8,959 nt of DNA from Candidatus Rokuibacteriota bacterium (GTDB lineage: Bacteria > Methylomirabilota > Methylomirabilia > Rokubacteriales > CSP1-6), in the NCBI GenBank assembly GCA_003221435.1, contig QHRS01000059.1, positions 1 through 8,959 on the forward strand, given 5' to 3'. Numbering within the stretch: the first letter of the stretch is position 1; each line of letters begins with the position of its first letter. This document shows positions 5,691 to 8,959 of this stretch, piece after piece. Position numbers and translations under genes: made by a program. The notes below the pieces were generated by a model, which ran no database searches, was not told the origin of the DNA, and saw only the letters and a list, made by a program, of their open reading frames with translations.

Positions 5691-7558
5691 GTGCGACCCT
5701 CGCACGAGACCACATGGTACGCGCCGCGGCGATGCTGCTCGCGGTCACCTGGCTCTTCTCCTCCTCTCCCGCCTGCCCATCGCCGAGCCGCGCGGCGCCG
5801 GCGGGGCTTTGGGTGAGCGACCAGTCCTTCGGGCACCCTGCGCGTGGCCCGCTCACCATCACGATGAACGGCCGTCGTGGCCGCGCCGAGATCGACGGCC
5901 GCGTCGCGGCGTTCGAGATCGCCGGCGACTCGATCCGCTTCGCGCTCCCGGACAGCTCGGGGAGCTTTCGCGGCCGCTTCGAGCGAGTGGACCGCGCCAT
6001 TCGTGGGTTCTGGATCCGGCCTGCAATCGTCGAAGGCCTTACGCACGCCTCGGACGATCGAGGCGGACTGTTCGATCAGGCCATGGCCACGCCCATGTGG
6101 CTCGCGCGGATCGGCGCCGGCTGCTATCGCGGACTCGTAGTCCCGCTCGAAGCCCGGTTCACGCTCTATCTATTCATCTGGTCCGACTCCGCCAACGCCT
6201 GGCGAGCGGCGTTCCGGAACCCTCAGTTCAACGCGACCGGCGGCGCGTCACGATTCCGCATGAGCATCGATGGCGATTCCCTTCGATTCGTCGCGAGCTT
6301 CAGCGACCGCCCGGAGCGGCGGCTGGCCGCCTTCTGGGACCGGGCGCACTCGCGGATTTGCGTGCGGTGGGACGGCATCGACGCGCCGCTGACGCTCCGC
6401 CCGGGCGAACCGGCCGATTCCGCCGGCTTCTGGCCGCGCACTCCCCGCGGTCGCACATTTGCCTACCACGCTCCGTCCGCCGGCAACGATGGCTGGAGCA
6501 CGGCTCGTGCGTCCAGCGTCGGCATGGACGAGCGCGCGCTCGCCCGCCTCACCGAGGCGCTCGCCGACACCAACCCCGTCGCACCGCGCGCGCCGCTCGT
6601 CCATTCCTGCCTCGTCGAGCGCCACGGCCGTCTCGTGTACGAGGAGTACTTCTTCGGCTTCGATCGCGACCAGACGCACGATCTGCGATCCGCGGGCAAG
6701 ACGTTCGCGTCGGTCATGCTGGGAGCCGCGATGCACGCCGGGCTCCCAATCGCGCCCGAATCGAGCGTGTATTCCCTGATGGCGGGCCGCGGCCCGTTCG
6801 CCAACCCCGACGCGCGCAAGGCGCGGATCACCGTGGACGAGCTCATGACACACACGTCCGGCCTGGCGTGTGACGACAACAACGACGCTTCGCCCGGAAA
6901 CGAAGACACCATGCAGGGTCAGACCGCCACCGATGACTGGTGGAAGTACACGCTCGATCTGCCCGTGGCATTCGAGCCCGGCACGCGCTACGCCTACTGC
7001 TCGGGCGGCATGAACCTCGTCGGCGGAGCGCTCTCGGCCGTGACGGGCTGCTGGATTCCCGAGTACTTCGACTCGACGGTGGCGCGCCCACTGGAATTCC
7101 GCCGCTATCACTTCAACCTGATGCCCAATGACGAGGGCTACCTGGGAGGCGGCGTCCAGCTTCGACCGCGCGACCTGCTCAAGCTGGGCCGCGCGTACCT
7201 CGACGGCGGCGTGTGGCACGGGAGGCGAATAGTTGATTCATCCTGGGTGAGACGCTCGACGTCCCCGCTGGTCGAGATCTCCGAAGCGACGACGGGGCTC
7301 GATTCGAGCAGCTTCTCGAACGCCTACCTTCGCGGCGCCGACGGCTTCGCCTGGCACCTGAGTGAGCTGCGCTGCGGCGAGCGAACCTATCGGGCGTATG
7401 GTGCGAGCGGCAACGGCGGACAGCTGCTGATCGTGGTGCCGGAGCTCGACCTGTCGGTCGTGTTCACCGCCGGCAACTACTCGAATGGCGGCATCTGGAT
7501 TCGGCTTCGCGACCAGCTGGTGCCCCAGCGCATCATCACGGCGATCCAGGGTCGATAG
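5687..7558 (+). CDS. Exported beta-lactamase-fold serine hydrolase with an extra N-terminal domain
   Basis: The product is 623 residues from the GTG at 5687, which overlaps the GntR stop (GTGA); ATG 5714 is an alternative giving 614 residues. The N-terminus has a hydrophobic segment AAAMLLAVTWLFSSSPAC, either a Sec signal peptide or a weak lipobox (SPAC), so the protein acts outside the cytoplasm. Residues about 40-270 are beta-rich, with GLWVSD near the start and repeats of the type GDSIRFAL and GDSLRFVA; I do not recognise this domain. Residues about 285-620 are the class C beta-lactamase/PBP-like fold. The first motif is SAGK (S335 nucleophile, K338). YCS (437-439) stands at the Tyr motif. 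ASGNGGQ (573-579) stands at the third motif, where K/H-T/S-G is usual. THTSGL and GGGVQLRPRDLLKLG are further family landmarks. Relatives are esterases, D-amino peptidases or penicillin-binding-like enzymes, so the substrate is open. Its length exceeds the typical 350-450 residues because of the N-terminal domain. Confidence 0.87.
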   Translation: MSATLARDHMVRAAAMLLAVTWLFSSSPACPSPSRAAPAGLWVSDQSFGHPARGPLTITMNGRRGRAEIDGRVAAFEIAGDSIRFALPDSSGSFRGRFERVDRAIRGFWIRPAIVEGLTHASDDRGGLFDQAMATPMWLARIGAGCYRGLVVPLEARFTLYLFIWSDSANAWRAAFRNPQFNATGGASRFRMSIDGDSLRFVASFSDRPERRLAAFWDRAHSRICVRWDGIDAPLTLRPGEPADSAGFWPRTPRGRTFAYHAPSAGNDGWSTARASSVGMDERALARLTEALADTNPVAPRAPLVHSCLVERHGRLVYEEYFFGFDRDQTHDLRSAGKTFASVMLGAAMHAGLPIAPESSVYSLMAGRGPFANPDARKARITVDELMTHTSGLACDDNNDASPGNEDTMQGQTATDDWWKYTLDLPVAFEPGTRYAYCSGGMNLVGGALSAVTGCWIPEYFDSTVARPLEFRRYHFNLMPNDEGYLGGGVQLRPRDLLKLGRAYLDGGVWHGRRIVDSSWVRRSTSPLVEISEATTGLDSSSFSNAYLRGADGFAWHLSELRCGERTYRAYGASGNGGQLLIVVPELDLSVVFTAGNYSNGGIWIRLRDQLVPQRIITAIQGR

Positions 7559-7636
7559 CTGCGGCGCCGGTCGACCCGCAACCCGTCCGACCGATCGCCT
7601 GCGCCTCGTTAGGCACGTCGGCGAAGCCCGCCCGGT

Positions 7637-7653
7637 GGGGCGGGCCCCGCCCC
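7637..7653. terminator. GC-rich hairpin between convergent genes
   Basis: GGGGCGG (7637-7643), loop GCC, CCGCCCC (7647-7653) form a perfect 7-bp stem in the 124-base gap between the stops of the serine hydrolase (7558) and the protease (7685-7683). An alternative stem pairs GCCCGCC just upstream with GGCGGGC. Only a weak T-rich trail (GTCTTGAGGTT) follows on the plus strand, so intrinsic termination is plausible but not strong. Its position between convergent genes supports use in both directions. Confidence 0.45.
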
Positions 7654-7682
7654 GTCTTGAGGTTCTGGTCGTCCGCGGCAAG

Positions 7683-8959
7683 TTACGGCGAGAGGACGAC
7701 CCTCCGGACCCTTGGCTCGCCGCCGGCATCGAGGCGCACCAGGTAAAGGCCGGGTCGTAGTCGCTCGCCGCGCCCATCCCGCCCGTCGAAGGTCAGGCCG
7801 TGCGGTCCGGCGCCCTCGATACGATCTAGCAGCCGCCGTACCTCCCTTCCGGCCAAATCGTACACGCCAATGGACACGCGCCGCTCGGCCGGAAGTTGGT
7901 ACCGCAACGTGGTGGTTTTCGAGAACGGATTCGGGGCCGCGGCGTAGAGCTCGAGCGGCGAGGCCGCCCCGGTTCCTCCCCTGGCTGGAACGGCAGCCTC
8001 CAGTAACGCCGCGCTCGCGACCGGCGGCCCGACGTAAACGAGCGGCTCGTGGAAGCTGTCAGGATCTCCCGCGAAACCGCGGGGATCGCTTTGGGCAACG
8101 CAATAGCCTCCGCCCGGGGTCGTGATCGCTTGCCGGATGGCGGCGACCCCGCTCGCATCGGTCGCCGCACCGTTCTGGGAAACGTACAGGGCGACCGTTC
8201 CGGTCACGTGTGGCGTGGCCATGCTGGTCCCGCTCAGCGTGGCATAGCCGCCATCCTTGTAGGTGGAGAAGATCTGAACGCCGGGTGCGGCGATGTCGAC
8301 GTCGGGTCCGAAGTTCGAGAACGACGCGAATTGGTCGGGGTTGATTCTTTGCCCTTTCCCCTTCTCGCCCGGTTGCCCGTTGAAGTCCGCGATGGCGGAG
8401 ACCGTCAGCGCCTCGTCGTAGGCCGCCGGGACGTAACCGGACGCGTCCGCCCGGTTGTTGCCGGCCGCCACGACCACCACCACCCCCTTGGCGACCGCTC
8501 CGCACACGGCCTTGTGCATCACGTCGCGGTTGGTCTTCCCGCAATTGCCGTCGTCGGAGCCGACGCCCGCCAGGCTCATGTTGACCACCGCGATGTCGTT
8601 GGTGGGATCACGGTCGCTCCGGGTATGCGCCGCGAAGTCCAGACCGCAGGCCACGCTCGAGAAGCTGCCGGATCCATTGTCATCCAGCACCTTCACCGCA
8701 TAGAGATTTGCGCCCGGGGCCACTCCGACGACTCCGATGTCGTTGTCGAGTGCGGCCACGATGCCGGCGACATGGCTCCCATGGCCGTTGCCATCGACGA
8801 ACGAGGTCCCGCCCAGGCAATTGTCGCCCCCGACCACGTTGAGGTCGGGATGGAGGGGGTCGATCCCGGTGTCGATGATCCCGACGTTGACGTTGACGCG
8901 CTCGTCGATCCCATCGATGTGCGAAATCGGATTGAGGTCGGCGTCGATCCGATCGATCC
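7683..8959 (-). CDS. Subtilisin-like (S8) serine protease with C-terminal FlgD-Ig-like domain, N-terminus outside window
   Basis: The frame is open from the right edge to a TAA at 7685-7683, giving 424 visible residues; the signal peptide and any propeptide lie beyond the edge. Counting from the first visible codon (8957), all subtilase catalytic elements are present: IIDTGID (Asp 29), GHGSHVAG (His 59), AAGNN (oxyanion Asn 167), GTSMATPHV (Ser 245). Conserved surrounding motifs such as VAPGANLYAVKVL, NMSLAG and DIAAPGV are intact, so the enzyme should be active. After a linker (about residues 310-336), residues about 337-424 form an FlgD-Ig-like or sorting-type domain: AAPNPFSKTT, VYDLAGREVRRL, FDGRDGRGERLRPGLYLVRL. 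This is typical of exported proteins in FCB-related lineages and fits a secreted or surface-anchored protease. An apparent start at 8837 (GTG) is spurious because it would remove the catalytic Asp. It converges on the serine hydrolase gene. Confidence 0.92.
   Translation of the reverse strand, partial: IDRIDADLNPISHIDGIDERVNVNVGIIDTGIDPLHPDLNVVGGDNCLGGTSFVDGNGHGSHVAGIVAALDNDIGVVGVAPGANLYAVKVLDDNGSGSFSSVACGLDFAAHTRSDRDPTNDIAVVNMSLAGVGSDDGNCGKTNRDVMHKAVCGAVAKGVVVVVAAGNNRADASGYVPAAYDEALTVSAIADFNGQPGEKGKGQRINPDQFASFSNFGPDVDIAAPGVQIFSTYKDGGYATLSGTSMATPHVTGTVALYVSQNGAATDASGVAAIRQAITTPGGGYCVAQSDPRGFAGDPDSFHEPLVYVGPPVASAALLEAAVPARGGTGAASPLELYAAAPNPFSKTTTLRYQLPAERRVSIGVYDLAGREVRRLLDRIEGAGPHGLTFDGRDGRGERLRPGLYLVRLDAGGEPRVRRVVLSP

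Noticed and set aside
4839..5705. A 288-codon minus-strand frame opposite the GntR gene
   Set aside because: No domain pattern; it overlaps two well-supported genes and is explained by GC-rich codon structure.
6248..7219. A 323-codon minus-strand frame opposite the serine hydrolase
   Set aside because: Antisense shadow of a gene with intact catalytic motifs; no motif of its own.
1..8959. CRISPR arrays, tRNA or rRNA genes, insertion sequences, attachment sites
   Set aside because: No regularly spaced repeats, no cloverleaf or rRNA-like segments, and no transposase or integrase motifs seen on either strand.

Overview
The window is GC-rich (roughly two thirds G+C by eye) and gene-dense. It looks like chromosomal DNA of an uncultured FCB-type or acidobacteria-like bacterium; Candidatus Eisenbacteria would fit. 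The reasons are secreted proteins ending in T9SS type A or FlgD-Ig-like C-terminal domains, and a eukaryotic-like Ser/Thr kinase of the style common in those lineages. This placement is an inference from protein style, not from a marker gene. I see no tRNA, rRNA, CRISPR array, integrase or transposase.

Layout from left to right: (1) the first codons of a minus-strand exported protein, cut by the left edge (176 to 1); (2) a 338-base divergent control region containing an AT-rich repeat block; (3) a plus-strand secreted multidomain protein with a PKD domain and a C-terminal sorting-type domain (515-2443); (4) a short gap with a TG/CG-rich tract, then a 5'-truncated remnant of a terpene-cyclase/prenyltransferase-like protein (2587-2949); (5) a minus-strand gene (4876 to 3068) fusing a complete Ser/Thr protein kinase to an alpha/beta hydrolase; (6) a 154-base divergent intergenic region with a 19-bp operator-like palindrome lying on the start of the next gene; (7) a plus-strand two-gene unit of a GntR/FCD regulator (5031-5690) and an exported beta-lactamase-fold serine hydrolase (5687-7558), overlapping by GTGA; (8) a GC-rich hairpin between convergent genes; (9) a minus-strand subtilisin-like protease with a C-terminal FlgD-Ig-like domain, cut by the right edge (8959 to 7683).

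Four of the seven genes or remnants encode exported proteins, so much of the window concerns the cell surface or exterior. The best-supported regulatory unit is GntR plus serine hydrolase: the palindrome overlaps the probable -10 element and start codon of the GntR gene, suggesting autoregulation of both genes, possibly extending to the divergent kinase-hydrolase gene. The most unusual single protein is the kinase-hydrolase fusion. I found no clear multi-gene defence or mobile system.
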